Shown: positions 9,567 to 18,866, numbered from the stretch's first letter. The stretch is 64,000 nucleotides of DNA from Pseudomonas fulva (GCF_023517795.1 NZ_CP082928.1:992001-1056000), one strand, 5' to 3'. Program-made: numbers and translations. The notes: generated by a model not told the origin, from the letters alone.

Positions 9567-9737
9567 ATGGCTAATACCGGAAATAACAATTCAGGCAACT
9601 TCGCTAACGATCGTGAAAAAGCCAGCGAAGCCGGCAAGAAAGGCGGCCAGAGCTCTGGCGGCAACTTTGCCAATGATCGTGAAAAGGCATCCGAAGCCGG
9701 TCGTAAAGGTGGCTCCAACAGCCATGGCGGACGATAA
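9567..9737 (+). CDS. KGG-motif stress protein (YciG / con-10 type)
   Basis: A 56-residue hydrophilic protein built from two almost identical 22-residue units, each with NFANDREKASEAG followed by KKGG or RKGG. This is the KGG stress-induced motif of E. coli YciG and fungal con-10 proteins, which are small and probably intrinsically disordered. The ATG at 9567 is preceded by GAGAGGATAGAGAA, a reasonable ribosome site. It is a short gene close to the Mn catalase and YciE-type genes, recalling the RpoS-controlled yciGFE-katN group. A terminator follows 11 nt after the stop. Confidence 0.92.
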   Translation: MANTGNNNSGNFANDREKASEAGKKGGQSSGGNFANDREKASEAGRKGGSNSHGGR

Positions 9738-9748
9738 GCGTGGAGAAC

Positions 9749-9773
9749 GGGAGGGATCCAACCCTCCCTTCTT
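9749..9773 (+). terminator. Intrinsic terminator of the KGG gene
   Basis: A 7-bp GC stem (gggaggg with ccctccc) with a 6-nt loop is followed by TTCTT. Confidence 0.75.
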
Positions 9774-9779
9774 CGACTA

Positions 9780-9824
9780 ATTAACGAAGCGGTCTGCCGA
9801 TGAATAAAAGACCGCTTCGTTAAT
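9780..9824. repeat. Perfect 16-bp inverted repeat
   Basis: The arm attaacgaagcggtct (9780-9795) is exactly repeated in inverse at 9809-9824, separated by 13 nt. There is no T-run beyond it, so it may be a second terminator, an mRNA-stabilising stem, or an operator for the DUF4142 gene 99 nt downstream. Confidence 0.8.
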
Positions 9825-9922
9825 CCCATTTCCTTTATCAATTCATGCCAATCGACAGCGGGCCACTGCCATTGCCGCAAAGTGCGGCGACAGCCGCGGT
9901 CACGACTTATCAAGGAGTCATC

Positions 9923-10432
9923 ATGAAACGCACAGGTGTATTGATCAGCGCAACCGCCGCCCTGCTCTTGGGCTTCGCCGGCCTTGCCCAGGCGGCCGAC
10001 AAGGTCAGCGCCAACGACTTCGCCGAAGAAGCGTCGGCCAAAGGCATCGCCGAAATCGAGACCAGCAAGCTGGCACTCGAGAAAGGCAGCCATGCCGAAG
10101 TCAAGAAATTCGCCCAAACCATGATCGATGATCACACTCGTGCCAACGATGAGCTCAAGGCACTGGCCGAGAAGAAGAACCTTCAGGTCTCCGATGACGC
10201 CGAGCTGATGAACAAGGCCAAGGCCATGATTCTGCAGGTACGCGACGGCGAGAATTTCGACAAGGCCTACGCGAACAACCAGGTAGTCGCCCACGAACAG
10301 GCCATCGAGCTGTACCAGAAGGCGGCAGCCTCGGATGATGCCGAAGTCAGCGCCTGGGCCAAGAAAACCCTGCCCAAGCTGGAGCATCACCTGGAGATGG
10401 CCAAAGAGCTGCAAAGCCAGACTCGCCAGTAA
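9923..10432 (+). CDS. DUF4142 periplasmic protein
   Basis: A 169-residue exported protein. The start at 9923 was chosen because AAGGAG lies 7 nt upstream and the product then begins with a good signal peptide (MKRTGVLISATAALLLGFAG...AQAA). The mature part is helical with the DUF4142 pattern: NDFAEEASAKGIAEIE, HAEVKKFAQTMIDDHTRAN, then a C-terminal LEHHLEMAKEL helix. DUF4142 proteins are ferritin-like-fold periplasmic or outer-membrane-associated proteins, often stress-induced, without an assigned activity. It lies in the stress cluster, and a DUF1264 lipoprotein gene follows. Confidence 0.88.
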   Translation: MKRTGVLISATAALLLGFAGLAQAADKVSANDFAEEASAKGIAEIETSKLALEKGSHAEVKKFAQTMIDDHTRANDELKALAEKKNLQVSDDAELMNKAKAMILQVRDGENFDKAYANNQVVAHEQAIELYQKAAASDDAEVSAWAKKTLPKLEHHLEMAKELQSQTRQ

Positions 10433-10439
10433 TTTCAGC

Positions 10440-10467
10440 CCTGAGCCTGGCGAATGCCGGGCTCAGG
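10440..10467 (+). terminator. Hairpin between DUF4142 and DUF1264 genes
   Basis: An 8-bp stem (cctgagcc with ggctcagg), extended inward by TGGC/GCCG with a 4-nt GAAT loop, fills the short gap just before the ribosome site of the next gene. It could attenuate transcription into the DUF1264 gene. There is no long T-run. Confidence 0.5.
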
Positions 10468-10484
10468 CATGTTTGGAGATCACC

Positions 10485-11237
10485 ATGATCGCGCGAATGG
10501 GCCTGGCGCTGCTGCCCTTTTTGGCCATTGTGCCGCTGAGCGGCTGCATCGCCACCAAGAGTCATTCCAACGTCGGCGTCGAAGGCGCCCCGGCCAGAGC
10601 CGATACCCGTTTGCTGGAAGCGGGCGCCGCGGCGCTGCAATCCCATCCCCCCGTCGCCGCGCTGAACGCCTACCTCGACGGCTTCCACTTCTACAACGGC
10701 AGGCAGGACGCGCAGATGGAAGCCCACCATTACTGCTCCGTGCTCAGCGAAGAACTGATTCAGTGCGTGATCTACGACGGCAACGTCAAGGACGCCAAGC
10801 TGATGGGCGTCGAGTACATCATCAGCGAACAGCTGTTCAAGACCCTGCCCGAAGAGGAAAAGACGCTCTGGCACAGCCACGTGCATGAGGTGAAGTCGGG
10901 CCAGCTGGTGGCCCCCGGCATTCCCGAGACCGCCGAGCATGCGCTGATGCGCAAGCTGGTACGCACCTACGGCAAGACCTGGCACACCTGGCATACCGAT
11001 CAGAAGAAGAGCCTGCCACTCGGCGTGCCGCAGCTGATGATGGGCTTCACCGCCGATGGCCAGGCGGATCCACGCATGGTCGAGGAGCGCGACCGGCGCT
11101 TTGGCATCGACAGTGCGAAAAAACGCCAGAACCGCGCCGACATCGAACGACCCGCGGTGCTCCCCGGTGCCGATGCCTGGCAGAAGGGCAAGGTGTTCCA
11201 GATCGAAGACCCCACCGGTGCCCATGTCCATCATTGA
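10485..11237 (+). CDS. DUF1264 (OBAP-like) lipoprotein
   Basis: A 250-residue protein starting at 10485 (TTGGAG 7 nt upstream). It has a lipoprotein signal peptide with lipobox LSGC, so it should be anchored to a membrane. The body matches the DUF1264 / oil-body-associated-protein family: LDGFHFYNGR near the N-terminus, HHYC, ECIQC-like LIQCVIYD, GVEYIIS, and a histidine-rich WHSHVHEV then WHTWHTD region. The biochemical function is unknown. The many His and Cys residues could bind metal, but that is only a suggestion. It probably shares transcripts with the DUF4142 gene. Confidence 0.85.
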   Translation: MIARMGLALLPFLAIVPLSGCIATKSHSNVGVEGAPARADTRLLEAGAAALQSHPPVAALNAYLDGFHFYNGRQDAQMEAHHYCSVLSEELIQCVIYDGNVKDAKLMGVEYIISEQLFKTLPEEEKTLWHSHVHEVKSGQLVAPGIPETAEHALMRKLVRTYGKTWHTWHTDQKKSLPLGVPQLMMGFTADGQADPRMVEERDRRFGIDSAKKRQNRADIERPAVLPGADAWQKGKVFQIEDPTGAHVHH

Positions 11238-11300
11238 CCAGCCGCCTGGCCGTGCCGCCTTGCTATGGACGGCGGCGCGCTCGGCACAATGGGCATGGCC

Positions 11301-12102
11301 ATGATCAGGATCCATCATCTCGATTGCGGCTGCATGTGCCCCTTTGGCGGCGCGCTGTTCGACGGTTTCAGCAAAGGGCCCAGGGCTCACCTGTGCTGTC
11401 ACTGCCTGTTGCTGGAGACCGAGCGCGACGGCCTGGTGCTGGTCGATACCGGTTTTGGCGAAGGTGACGTGGGCGATCCGTCGCGGCTGAGCCGGATGTT
11501 CCGGTTGCTCAACAATATCCAGTTCGATCCGGCACGCACGGCGGTTGCGCAACTGCGCAAGCTGGGCTTTCAGGCAGCGGACGTGCGCCACATCCTGCTC
11601 ACCCACCTGGACTTCGATCACGCCGGTGGCCTGGCCGACTTTCCCAATGCCACCGTTCACCTGATGCACGACGAACACGCCGCGGTGCAACAGCTCCGAG
11701 GCTTTCTGCCGCGCCGCCGCTTCGTCCCGGTGCAATGGCGTGGCATCAGTCGCTGGCAGCTGTACCGGGAAGAAGGTGATCAGTGGTACGGATTCGAGTC
11801 GGTGCGCAGCGTGATCGACGATGTGCTGCTGATTCCGCTGCGCGGCCGGTCATGCGGGCATCGCCGTGCGGGGCGAAGATGGCTGGGTGCTGCATGCGGG
11901 CGATGCCTACTTCTTTCGCCACGAGATCGGCCAGGCCTCGCGCCGGTGCCCGCCCGGGCTGCGCCTGTATCAGCGGTTGATGGACACCGACCACGACCGG
12001 CGGGTGCTCAACCAGCACCGCTTGCGAGCCCTGTCGCTGGAGCAGCCGCAGCTGGACATCTTCTGCAGCCACGATGCCCGCGAGCTGGCGCGCTATCCAT
12101 AG
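11301..12102 (+). pseudogene. Metallo-beta-lactamase-fold hydrolase gene, frameshifted
   Basis: The first 180 residues (from MIRIHHLDCG) contain the MBL-fold THLDFDHAGG metal motif, as in quorum-lactonase-like hydrolases. At about 11846 the frame breaks: the reading continues in the +1 frame from 11848 with HAGIAVRGEDGWVLHAGDAYFF and runs to the stop at 12102. The family needs GHTxGH here. The visible DNA encodes only RG then GH, as if 8 nt including the His-Thr codons were lost. So both the frame and a metal ligand are missing. A sequencing error could explain a 1-nt shift but not easily the missing residues. The ATG at 11301 fits homolog N-termini; 11265 is an alternative start. Confidence 0.8.
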
Positions 12103-12138
12103 GCCCGCGCAGCGCCCGGTGACCAGGCAAGCGGGCCG

Positions 12139-14544
12139 TCAGGCCGTGCGGCACAACACCCAGTCGTGCAGCAGCACGCGCAGCTCGTCGAACTTCACCG
12201 GCTTGGCCAGGTAATCACTCATCCCCGCTGCCAGGCAACGTTCGCGGTCACCCGATTGGCTGTGGGCGGTGATCGCCAGCACCGGCAGCTCGGCGCAGGC
12301 GGGCAACTGGCGCAGGGCGCGGCAGGTGGCGAAGCCGTCCATCACCGGCATCTGGCAATCGAGCAGCACCGCGTCGATGGTCTCACGCTGCAGGTACTCC
12401 AGCGCTTCGTTGCCATTGTCCGCGGTGCGCACGCGGTAGCCGAGCTTGAGCAGCATGCCGCGGATCACCAACTGGTTGATGGCGTTGTCCTCGACCACCA
12501 GCACCGTGCACTGCTCCGGCGCGCGTACCGCAGTGCCGGCGCTGCGCCGTACCGTCGGCTGCTCGGCGGGCTTTTGCACGGGCAGCGCCAGGGTCAGGTC
12601 GAGACGAAAGATACTGCCGCCCGCACCGGCACGATTGGGCTCGTAGGCGAGGCTGCCACCGAGCAGGTCGACCAGCTGGCGACAGATGCTCAAGCCAATG
12701 CCCAAGCCGCCGTATTCGCGGGTCATCGAGGTGTCGAGCTGATGGAAACGACGGTACAGGTCGGTTTCCCGGACATTCTCCAGGCCGATGCCGGCATCGA
12801 TCACCTCGATGCTCAGCGGCAGGCTGTCCGCTGCAGCCTGAGCCGCGCCGCGTACCCGCAGGCGCACCGTGCCCACCGAGGTGAACTTGATGGCATTGTC
12901 GAGCAGGTAGCCCAGCGCCTGGGCCAGCTTCTGGCCGTCGCCTTCGACCGTATCGGGCAGGCGCTCGTCGAGGTCCAGCTTGAAATCCAGGCCCTTGCCC
13001 CGGGCGCGGCCTTCGAAACTCGCGCACAGGCCGTCGAACAGCCCGCGCAGGCTGAAGGTTTCCCGCCGCGGATAGAGCCGGCCGGCCTGCAGCTCGGTGA
13101 GGGCGAGGATGTCGTTGACCATCTGCATCATGTCCCGCGCCGAGCGGGTCGCGGTCTTCTGGTACTGCTCCGCCTCGGGATCCAGACGCAGGGTCTGCAT
13201 CAGCTCCAGCGAGCCGATCACGCCGTTCATCGGCGTGCGCAGCTCATGGGTCACGGTGGCCAGGAAGTCATCCTTGAGGCGGTTGCTGTCGGCCAGCTCG
13301 TGATTGAGCGCCTCCAGCTTGGCACTGGCACTCTGCAGGATGCGCGCACGCTCCTCCTTCATGGCATTGATGCGGTCGGCCAGGGCCAGTGACAGCAACG
13401 CCACCTCGATGGCGCTGCCGATCTGGCTGGCGTACATGGTCAGGAACACGTTGGGCAGGTAGCCGAGCACCATCAGCGTGTTGACCACGCCGCCGAGCAG
13501 GAACGCCGCCCAGGCGATCAGGAAGTAGCGCGCCACCCGCATGCCGCGCCACCAGGCCAGTGCGCCGGCGATGGGCACCACCAGGGTGAACACCAGGGCC
13601 AGCACGGTGGCCAGGCGCAGCGACAAGGCATAGGTGGCGCACAGTGCCAACACCATCACCAGCACGCCCCAGAGCATCAGCAACAACAGGCTGCGGTCCA
13701 CCCAGGGGCTGTGCTCGCGGGTGTGCAGGAAGCTGCGCGCGAACTGGCAGCCGAACAACGCCGTCGCACCAATCAGGAACGGCGTAGCCGCGTTGGCCCA
13801 CCAGGGGCTGTCGGGCCACAGGAACTCGATGCCGGCGCCATTGACCGACACCTGATACAGGCCGAACGAGGCGATGTAGAAGATGTAATACAGGTAGCTG
13901 GTGTCGCGCACGCTGATGAAGATGAACAGGTTGTAGATCAGCATCACCAGCAACACGCCGTAGATGATGCCCAGCACGTAGATGCGCGCCGGCTGCTCCT
14001 CCAGGTAGGCGGCCGGCGACCACAGGCTCAGCGGCGCCTGGATCGAACCCTGGCTTTCCAGGCGCAGGTAGACGCGACGCACCTGCTCGGGCTGGAAGTC
14101 GAGGGTGAACAGGTAATTGTTCTGGCGGATTTCGCGACTGGAGAAGGGCAAGGCATCGCCGGTGCGATGGCTGAGGTGAAAGCGGCCATCGGCGCCCTCT
14201 TCGTAGAGCTCCAGGTGGTCCAGCGGCGGATAGGCCAGTTCCAGCAGCCAGCTTTGCGGATTGCCGCTGGCCGTGGCGCGGGGCCGATACTGCAGATCGA
14301 TGCGCAGCCAGAACGCCGAGCGCGAATACCCGGCGTTCAGCACCGCCTTGTCGTGCTGCCGGAAGCTGCCCTGCAGGGCGCTGGACGTGATGTCATCGAT
14401 GGTCTTGTCGCCGCGCACGTCCTCGAACACCGCCATGTGCTCGCCGAGCGGCAAGACGCGGGTGCGCTCGTCGAAGACCGCCGGGCTGGCGGCACTGGCC
14501 AGCAGCGGACACAGCGCCAGGAGAAGGATCAGGAAGAAACGCAT
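12139..14544 (-). CDS. ladS: Hybrid sensor kinase LadS (7TMR-DISM type)
   Basis: An 801-residue hybrid kinase. Order: signal peptide 1-19, periplasmic 7TMR-DISMED2 domain about 25-165, seven membrane helices about 175-390, HisKA with H433 in THELRTPMNG, HATPase with DNAIKF, DAGIGLE and GGLGIGLSI, then a C-terminal receiver with D729 in LLDCQMPVMDG. This architecture, and the neighbourhood with thiD-thiE-hemL, identify it as LadS. In P. aeruginosa LadS phosphorelays to HptB/GacS-GacA and, through the Rsm small RNAs, favours biofilm over motility. The start at 14544 gives a clean signal peptide; a longer ATG start at 14643 adds a non-membrane leader. Confidence 0.9.
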   Translation of the reverse strand: MRFFLILLLALCPLLASAASPAVFDERTRVLPLGEHMAVFEDVRGDKTIDDITSSALQGSFRQHDKAVLNAGYSRSAFWLRIDLQYRPRATASGNPQSWLLELAYPPLDHLELYEEGADGRFHLSHRTGDALPFSSREIRQNNYLFTLDFQPEQVRRVYLRLESQGSIQAPLSLWSPAAYLEEQPARIYVLGIIYGVLLVMLIYNLFIFISVRDTSYLYYIFYIASFGLYQVSVNGAGIEFLWPDSPWWANAATPFLIGATALFGCQFARSFLHTREHSPWVDRSLLLLMLWGVLVMVLALCATYALSLRLATVLALVFTLVVPIAGALAWWRGMRVARYFLIAWAAFLLGGVVNTLMVLGYLPNVFLTMYASQIGSAIEVALLSLALADRINAMKEERARILQSASAKLEALNHELADSNRLKDDFLATVTHELRTPMNGVIGSLELMQTLRLDPEAEQYQKTATRSARDMMQMVNDILALTELQAGRLYPRRETFSLRGLFDGLCASFEGRARGKGLDFKLDLDERLPDTVEGDGQKLAQALGYLLDNAIKFTSVGTVRLRVRGAAQAAADSLPLSIEVIDAGIGLENVRETDLYRRFHQLDTSMTREYGGLGIGLSICRQLVDLLGGSLAYEPNRAGAGGSIFRLDLTLALPVQKPAEQPTVRRSAGTAVRAPEQCTVLVVEDNAINQLVIRGMLLKLGYRVRTADNGNEALEYLQRETIDAVLLDCQMPVMDGFATCRALRQLPACAELPVLAITAHSQSGDRERCLAAGMSDYLAKPVKFDELRVLLHDWVLCRTA

Positions 14545-14695
14545 GCAGCCCCGCAGATGGCCCTGTTGTGCCGCATCGCGAGGCCCCACGCCGTCGATAG
14601 GATGCAGCCGTTCACGGCTCGACATATGTATGAATGCCGGCAACTCTATGGCTGCCGAACGCGCATCGCAAGCGCCATGACGACCGGACGTCAGC

Positions 14696-15547
14696 TCAGG
14701 GCGCCGGCAGGCTCAGCAGGGCCTTGGCGATGGCCTCGGCCAGGTACTGGATGGAAAACACGCCGCCGTGGGCCCAGGTGTCGGGCATCGCCGCGAAGCG
14801 GTCGGCGCGCACGAAGGGCATGGCCCGCCATTCGCGCGTGGCGAACAGCTGCGCCTGCCCGGCGAACGGCTCGATATACAGCACCACGCCCTCCTCGATG
14901 CTCGCCAGGGCCTGCACCGGCACCACCGCCTCGCGCGGTTGCGGGTAGGCGGACTGCAGGTGCAGCTGCTGCAGGGCGTGGTCGATCATCGAGTCGCCGC
15001 CATCGACACGCACCGTATCCGGCGAGGTGAAGCGGATCACCACGACCTTGGGCAGGTGCCCGCGAAAATGTTCGACCAGTTGGCGATGCAGTTCATCGAC
15101 CTGCACCTGCATGGCCGCCAATTCGCGCAGCGCATGATCCTCACGGCCGAAGCGCTGGGCCAGGGCCAGATAGTCGTCACGGGCGACCAGGTAACTGTCG
15201 TGTTCCTGGGACAGGCTGCCATAGGCGGTGACCGGGGCAAAGCGCGCCAGCTGCGCGCGCATGCCTTCCAGCGGCTCGCCGATGACGATCAGATCCGGCT
15301 TGAAAGCGGCCAGTTGTTCGAGATCCGGCGCGCGCAGCGATCCCGCGCTGGGCACCCGGGCCGGTAACGGCGGGCGCGCCACCTGGGCGCGGTAGCGATC
15401 GGCATCGGCCACGGCGACCGGCGTGATATCGAGCTTGAGCAGGTGTTCGGTGGCCTCCCAGCTCAGCGCCACCACCCGCGGCTCGGCCCGGGCCAGGCCC
15501 GGCAGCAGGCACAGCAGCAACGCGACACCACGCAACAGATTGTTCAT
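14696..15547 (-). CDS. Periplasmic substrate-binding protein, siderophore/cobalamin type
   Basis: A 283-residue class III ABC solute-binding protein (FhuD/FecB/BtuF fold) with a signal peptide (MNNLLRGVALLLCLLPGLARA). Visible landmarks are RVVALSWEATEHLLKLD at the start of the mature protein, LAAFKPDLIVIGEP in the first lobe, a long linker helix (LRELAAMQVQVDELHRQLVEHF), and a second lobe with VVIRFTSPDTVRV. No permease or ATPase genes are adjacent, so it is an orphan or serves a distant transporter. The ligand (ferric siderophore, haem or other) cannot be decided. It lies between ladS and the first copy of the 268-bp repeat. Confidence 0.82.
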   Translation of the reverse strand: MNNLLRGVALLLCLLPGLARAEPRVVALSWEATEHLLKLDITPVAVADADRYRAQVARPPLPARVPSAGSLRAPDLEQLAAFKPDLIVIGEPLEGMRAQLARFAPVTAYGSLSQEHDSYLVARDDYLALAQRFGREDHALRELAAMQVQVDELHRQLVEHFRGHLPKVVVIRFTSPDTVRVDGGDSMIDHALQQLHLQSAYPQPREAVVPVQALASIEEGVVLYIEPFAGQAQLFATREWRAMPFVRADRFAAMPDTWAHGGVFSIQYLAEAIAKALLSLPAP

Positions 15548-15644
15548 GCCAGGCGCCTTCTGCCCTGCTTATCAAGGAATGTGCACGCCCCGCCATCGCG
15601 AGGCACGGCCATCCTACAAACACCCCTCCCGGGGCTCAAGGGCT

Positions 15645-15912
15645 TAGGGCCTGTTAACGCTTCCGCACGACCGCGCCGGAGCCCGTTTTGCCGCGAGGCA
15701 AGGCACGAGCCGCGAAGTTTAGCGGGCTAAATGAGCCGGCGAGAAACGCCGCATCGCGGCAAAACGGGCCCGGCCCTTAGGGTTGCGCGCAAAATCTCGC
15801 CAGGCGTTGTTGGAGGACTTGGCAAGGGAACAACCATTCCCTGCGTCCTCCGCCTAACCTGGCGAGATTTTTCGCGGCAACGCGGCTGGCGCGGTAGCGT
15901 TAACAGGCCCTA
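15645..15912 (+). mobile_element. 268-bp terminal-inverted-repeat element, copy 1 (MITE-like)
   Basis: The element is bounded by perfect 17-bp inverted repeats (15645-15661 and 15896-15912, TAGGGCCTGTTAACGCT). Inside are two further large inverted repeats: gcccgttttgccgcga pairing with tcgcggcaaaacgggc, and aaatctcgccagg pairing with cctggcgagattt, so each half can fold into a long hairpin. It is non-coding. A second, about 95 % similar copy lies inverted at 26614-26881. Ends begin and finish with TA, compatible with a TA target duplication. It looks like a non-autonomous transposable repeat moved in trans. It fills most of the 531-bp gap between the binding-protein gene and thiD; nothing else is evident there. 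Confidence 0.85.
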
Positions 15913-16078
15913 GCGTAGTCGACCACGGCAGACCGCCGAACCGGCCCCGCCTCATCGCCGCCCATAAAATGTTAAGCTCGCGCCCCATCCAAATGCCGCC
16001 TGCCATGTGCCGGTGCGAGCCCGATCAACCCGGTACCGCGGCCACCGCCGTACCTGTAAACCGGAACCCGCGACACAG

Positions 16079-16912
16079 ATGATCGACTTTGGCCTCCCCG
16101 ATTACCCCCGCAGCACCGCCCGCCTCGCCCCGTCGCGTCCGGTGGTGCTGTGCCTGTCCGGCCATGACCCGAGCGGCGGCGCCGGCCTACAGGCCGACAT
16201 CGAAGCGCTGCTCGCCCAGGGCTGCCACGCGGCCCCGGCGGTCACCGCACTGACCGTGCAGGACACCGTCGACGTCAGCGACTTCAGGGTGCTCGACCGT
16301 GACTGGGTACTGGCCCAGGCCCATGCGGTGATCGCCGACATGCCGGTGGCGGCGGTCAAGCTGGGCATGCTCGGTTCGGTGGAGATGGTCGACACCGTGC
16401 TGATGATCATGGACCAGCTGCCCGGTGTGCCGCTGGTCTGCGACCCGGTACTGCGCGCCGGTGGCGGCGGCGCCCTGGGCAAGGAGGACGTCGGCTTCGC
16501 CATGCGCGAGCGGCTGTTCGCCGTTTCCACCATCGCCACACCGAACCTGCCCGAAGCGCGCATCCTCGCCGAACTGCCCGATGGCAGCGCTGATCAGTGC
16601 GCCGAGAAGCTGCTGCCCTATATCGAGCACTTGCTGATCACCGGCGGCCACGGCGACGAAAGCGAAGTACACAACCGCCTGTACCTGCGCGATGGCAGCC
16701 GCCACGATTTCACCTGCGCGCGCCTGCCCGGCAGCTATCACGGCTCGGGCTGCACTCTGGCCAGCACCCTGGCCGGCCGCCTAGCGCTCGGCCAGGACCT
16801 GATCGGCGCGGTGAAAACCGCCCTGGATTACACCTGGCGCACCCTGCGCGACGCCGAACAACCCGGCCGCGGCCAGTTCGTGCCGCGCCGTCTGCCGCTG
16901 GATTTCAGCTGA
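16079..16912 (+). CDS. thiD: Hydroxymethylpyrimidine/phosphomethylpyrimidine kinase ThiD
   Basis: A 277-residue ribokinase-fold enzyme that phosphorylates HMP and HMP-P in thiamine synthesis. Visible are the [19 protein letters not shown] substrate and Mg motif near the N-terminus, [11 protein letters not shown], a KLGML segment, and the ATP/anion-hole motif [12 protein letters not shown] with its catalytic cysteine region. The start at 16079 is preceded by GGAA at a suitable distance; a start at 16007 would add an arginine-rich leader. thiE overlaps its stop codon, so the two are translationally coupled. No TPP riboswitch-like thi-box was recognised in the 166 bp upstream. Confidence 0.93.
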   Translation: MIDFGLPDYPRSTARLAPSRPVVLCLSGHDPSGGAGLQADIEALLAQGCHAAPAVTALTVQDTVDVSDFRVLDRDWVLAQAHAVIADMPVAAVKLGMLGSVEMVDTVLMIMDQLPGVPLVCDPVLRAGGGGALGKEDVGFAMRERLFAVSTIATPNLPEARILAELPDGSADQCAEKLLPYIEHLLITGGHGDESEVHNRLYLRDGSRHDFTCARLPGSYHGSGCTLASTLAGRLALGQDLIGAVKTALDYTWRTLRDAEQPGRGQFVPRRLPLDFS

Positions 16913-17553
16913 TGGCAGCGCCCGGCAAGCTGCGCGGCCTGTACGCCATCACCGACAGCGAACTGCTGGCCGGCGGCAAGCTGCTGCCTTACGTGGAAGC
17001 GGCCCTGGCCGGCGGCGCGCGCCTGTTGCAGTACCGCGACAAATCCACCGACGAAGCCCGCCGCCTGCGCGAGGCCGAGGCCCTGCGCACGCTGTGCGAG
17101 AACTACGGTGCCACGCTGATCATTAATGATGACGCCGAACTGGCGGCGCGCCTGGGTGTCGGCCTGCACCTCGGTCAGGAAGACGGCTCGCTGGCCGCCG
17201 CCCGCGCCCTGCTCGGCCGCCAGGCGATCATCGGCGGCACCTGTCACGCCCAGCTGACCCTGGCCGAGCAGGCCGCCCGCGAAGGCGCCAGCTATGTGGC
17301 CTTCGGCCGCTTCTTCAATTCACTGACCAAACCCGGCGCCCCCGCCGCCACCCTGGATCTGCTCGAGACTGCCAAAGCCCGCGTGGCGCTGCCGATTGTC
17401 GCCATCGGTGGCGTCGACCTGCATAACGCTGCCCCGCTGATCGAGCGCGGCGCCAGCATGATCGCCGTGATCCACGCCCTGTTCGCTGCCGATTCGGCTG
17501 CCGAAGTGGAGCGCCGCGCGCGCGCCTTCAGCGCGCTGTTCGAATCGAACTGA
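16912..17553 (+). CDS. thiE: Thiamine-phosphate synthase ThiE
   Basis: A 213-residue TIM-barrel enzyme that joins HMP-pyrophosphate and thiazole phosphate into thiamine phosphate. Family motifs are clear: [11 protein letters not shown] at the start, [32 protein letters not shown], the GGTCHAQLT variant of the GxSxH loop, [14 protein letters not shown] and PIVAIGGV. The ATG overlaps the thiD stop (TGATG). hemL follows 23 nt downstream, so thiD-thiE-hemL is probably one transcription unit, as in other pseudomonads. Confidence 0.95.
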   Translation: MAAPGKLRGLYAITDSELLAGGKLLPYVEAALAGGARLLQYRDKSTDEARRLREAEALRTLCENYGATLIINDDAELAARLGVGLHLGQEDGSLAAARALLGRQAIIGGTCHAQLTLAEQAAREGASYVAFGRFFNSLTKPGAPAATLDLLETAKARVALPIVAIGGVDLHNAAPLIERGASMIAVIHALFAADSAAEVERRARAFSALFESN

Positions 17554-17576
17554 CCTACCTTTTTCAGGAGAACCTT

Positions 17577-18866
17577 ATGTCCCGCTCCGAAACGCTGTTC
17601 GCCAACGCCCAGAAACACATTCCCGGTGGTGTCAATTCCCCGGTCCGCGCGTTCAGGAGCGTGGGCGGCACGCCGCTGTTCTTCAAGCACGCCGAAGGCG
17701 CCTACGTCACCGATGAAGACGACAAGCGCTATGTCGACTACGTCGGTTCCTGGGGCCCGATGATTCTCGGCCACAGCCACCCTGAAGTACTCGACGCGGT
17801 GCGCAAGCAGCTCGACCACGGCCTGTCTTACGGTGCGCCGACCGCCATGGAAACCGAGATGGCCGACCTGGTCTGCTCCATCGTGCCGTCCATGGAGATG
17901 GTGCGCATGGTCAGCTCGGGCACCGAGGCGACCATGAGCGCCATCCGCCTGGCCCGTGGCTACACCGGCCGCGACGCGATCATCAAGTTCGAAGGCTGCT
18001 ACCACGGCCACTCCGACAGCCTGCTGGTCAAGGCCGGTTCCGGCCTGCTGACCCAGGGCGTCCCCAGCTCGGCGGGGGTGCCGGCGGATTTCGCCAAACA
18101 CACCCTGACCCTGCCGTTCAACGACATCGCCGCGGTCGAGAAGACCCTCAGCGAAGTGGGCAACAGCGTGGCCTGCATCATCGTCGAGCCGGTGGCCGGC
18201 AACATGAACTGCGTACCGCCGGCGCCGGGCTTTCTCGAGGGCCTGCGCGAGCAGTGCGACCAGCACGGCGTGGTGCTGATCTTCGACGAGGTGATGACCG
18301 GTTTCCGCGTCGCCCTCGGCGGCGCCCAGGCGCACTACGGCGTCACCCCGGACCTGTCGACCTTCGGCAAGATCGTCGGCGGCGGCATGCCGGTGGGCTG
18401 CTTTGGCGGCAAGCGCGCGATCATGGAGCGCATCGCCCCCCTCGGCCCGGTCTACCAGGCCGGCACCCTGTCGGGTAACCCGCTGGCCATGGCCGCCGGC
18501 CTGACCACCCTGAAGCTGATCAGCCGCCCGGGCTTCCACGCCGAACTGACCGACTACACCAGCCGCCTCCTGCAGGGCCTGCAGGATCGCGCCGATGCCG
18601 CCGGCATCCCGTTCGTCACCACCCAGGCAGGTGGCATGTTCGGCCTGTACTTCAGCGGCGCCGACGATATCGTTACTTTCGATGACGTGATGGCCAGCGA
18701 TGCCGAGCGCTTCAAGCGCTTCTTCCACCTGATGCTCGACGGCGGCGTATACCTGGCACCAAGCGCCTTCGAGGCCGGCTTCACCTCCATCGCCCATGGC
18801 AAGGCCGAGCTGAAACTGACCCTGGACGCCGCCGAGCGCGCCTTCGCCGCCCTCAAACAGGCGTGA
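17577..18866 (+). CDS. hemL: Glutamate-1-semialdehyde 2,1-aminomutase HemL
   Basis: A 429-residue PLP enzyme that converts glutamate-1-semialdehyde to 5-aminolevulinate, the C5-pathway entry to haem. The PLP lysine is K265 in [24 protein letters not shown] at the N-terminus, [29 protein letters not shown] and [13 protein letters not shown] are all typical. AGGAG precedes the ATG. A small GC hairpin lies just after the stop but lacks a T-run. Confidence 0.97.
   Translation: MSRSETLFANAQKHIPGGVNSPVRAFRSVGGTPLFFKHAEGAYVTDEDDKRYVDYVGSWGPMILGHSHPEVLDAVRKQLDHGLSYGAPTAMETEMADLVCSIVPSMEMVRMVSSGTEATMSAIRLARGYTGRDAIIKFEGCYHGHSDSLLVKAGSGLLTQGVPSSAGVPADFAKHTLTLPFNDIAAVEKTLSEVGNSVACIIVEPVAGNMNCVPPAPGFLEGLREQCDQHGVVLIFDEVMTGFRVALGGAQAHYGVTPDLSTFGKIVGGGMPVGCFGGKRAIMERIAPLGPVYQAGTLSGNPLAMAAGLTTLKLISRPGFHAELTDYTSRLLQGLQDRADAAGIPFVTTQAGGMFGLYFSGADDIVTFDDVMASDAERFKRFFHLMLDGGVYLAPSAFEAGFTSIAHGKAELKLTLDAAERAFAALKQA

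Noticed and set aside
12166..13392. 408-codon plus-strand frame inside ladS
   Set aside because: It is the antisense of the kinase and receiver domains, which carry all catalytic motifs.
15645..15912. CRISPR array or intact insertion sequence
   Set aside because: Only two copies exist in the window, far apart and inverted, without spacers, cas genes or a transposase gene.
15731..15913. 60-codon frame conserved in both copies of the TIR element (also 26613-26795)
   Set aside because: The conservation follows from the DNA repeat itself; there is no ribosome site and the peptide ends inside the terminal repeat.
16021..16078. TPP riboswitch before thiD
   Set aside because: No thi-box core (CUGAGA) or paired helices could be seen, and the leader is short.
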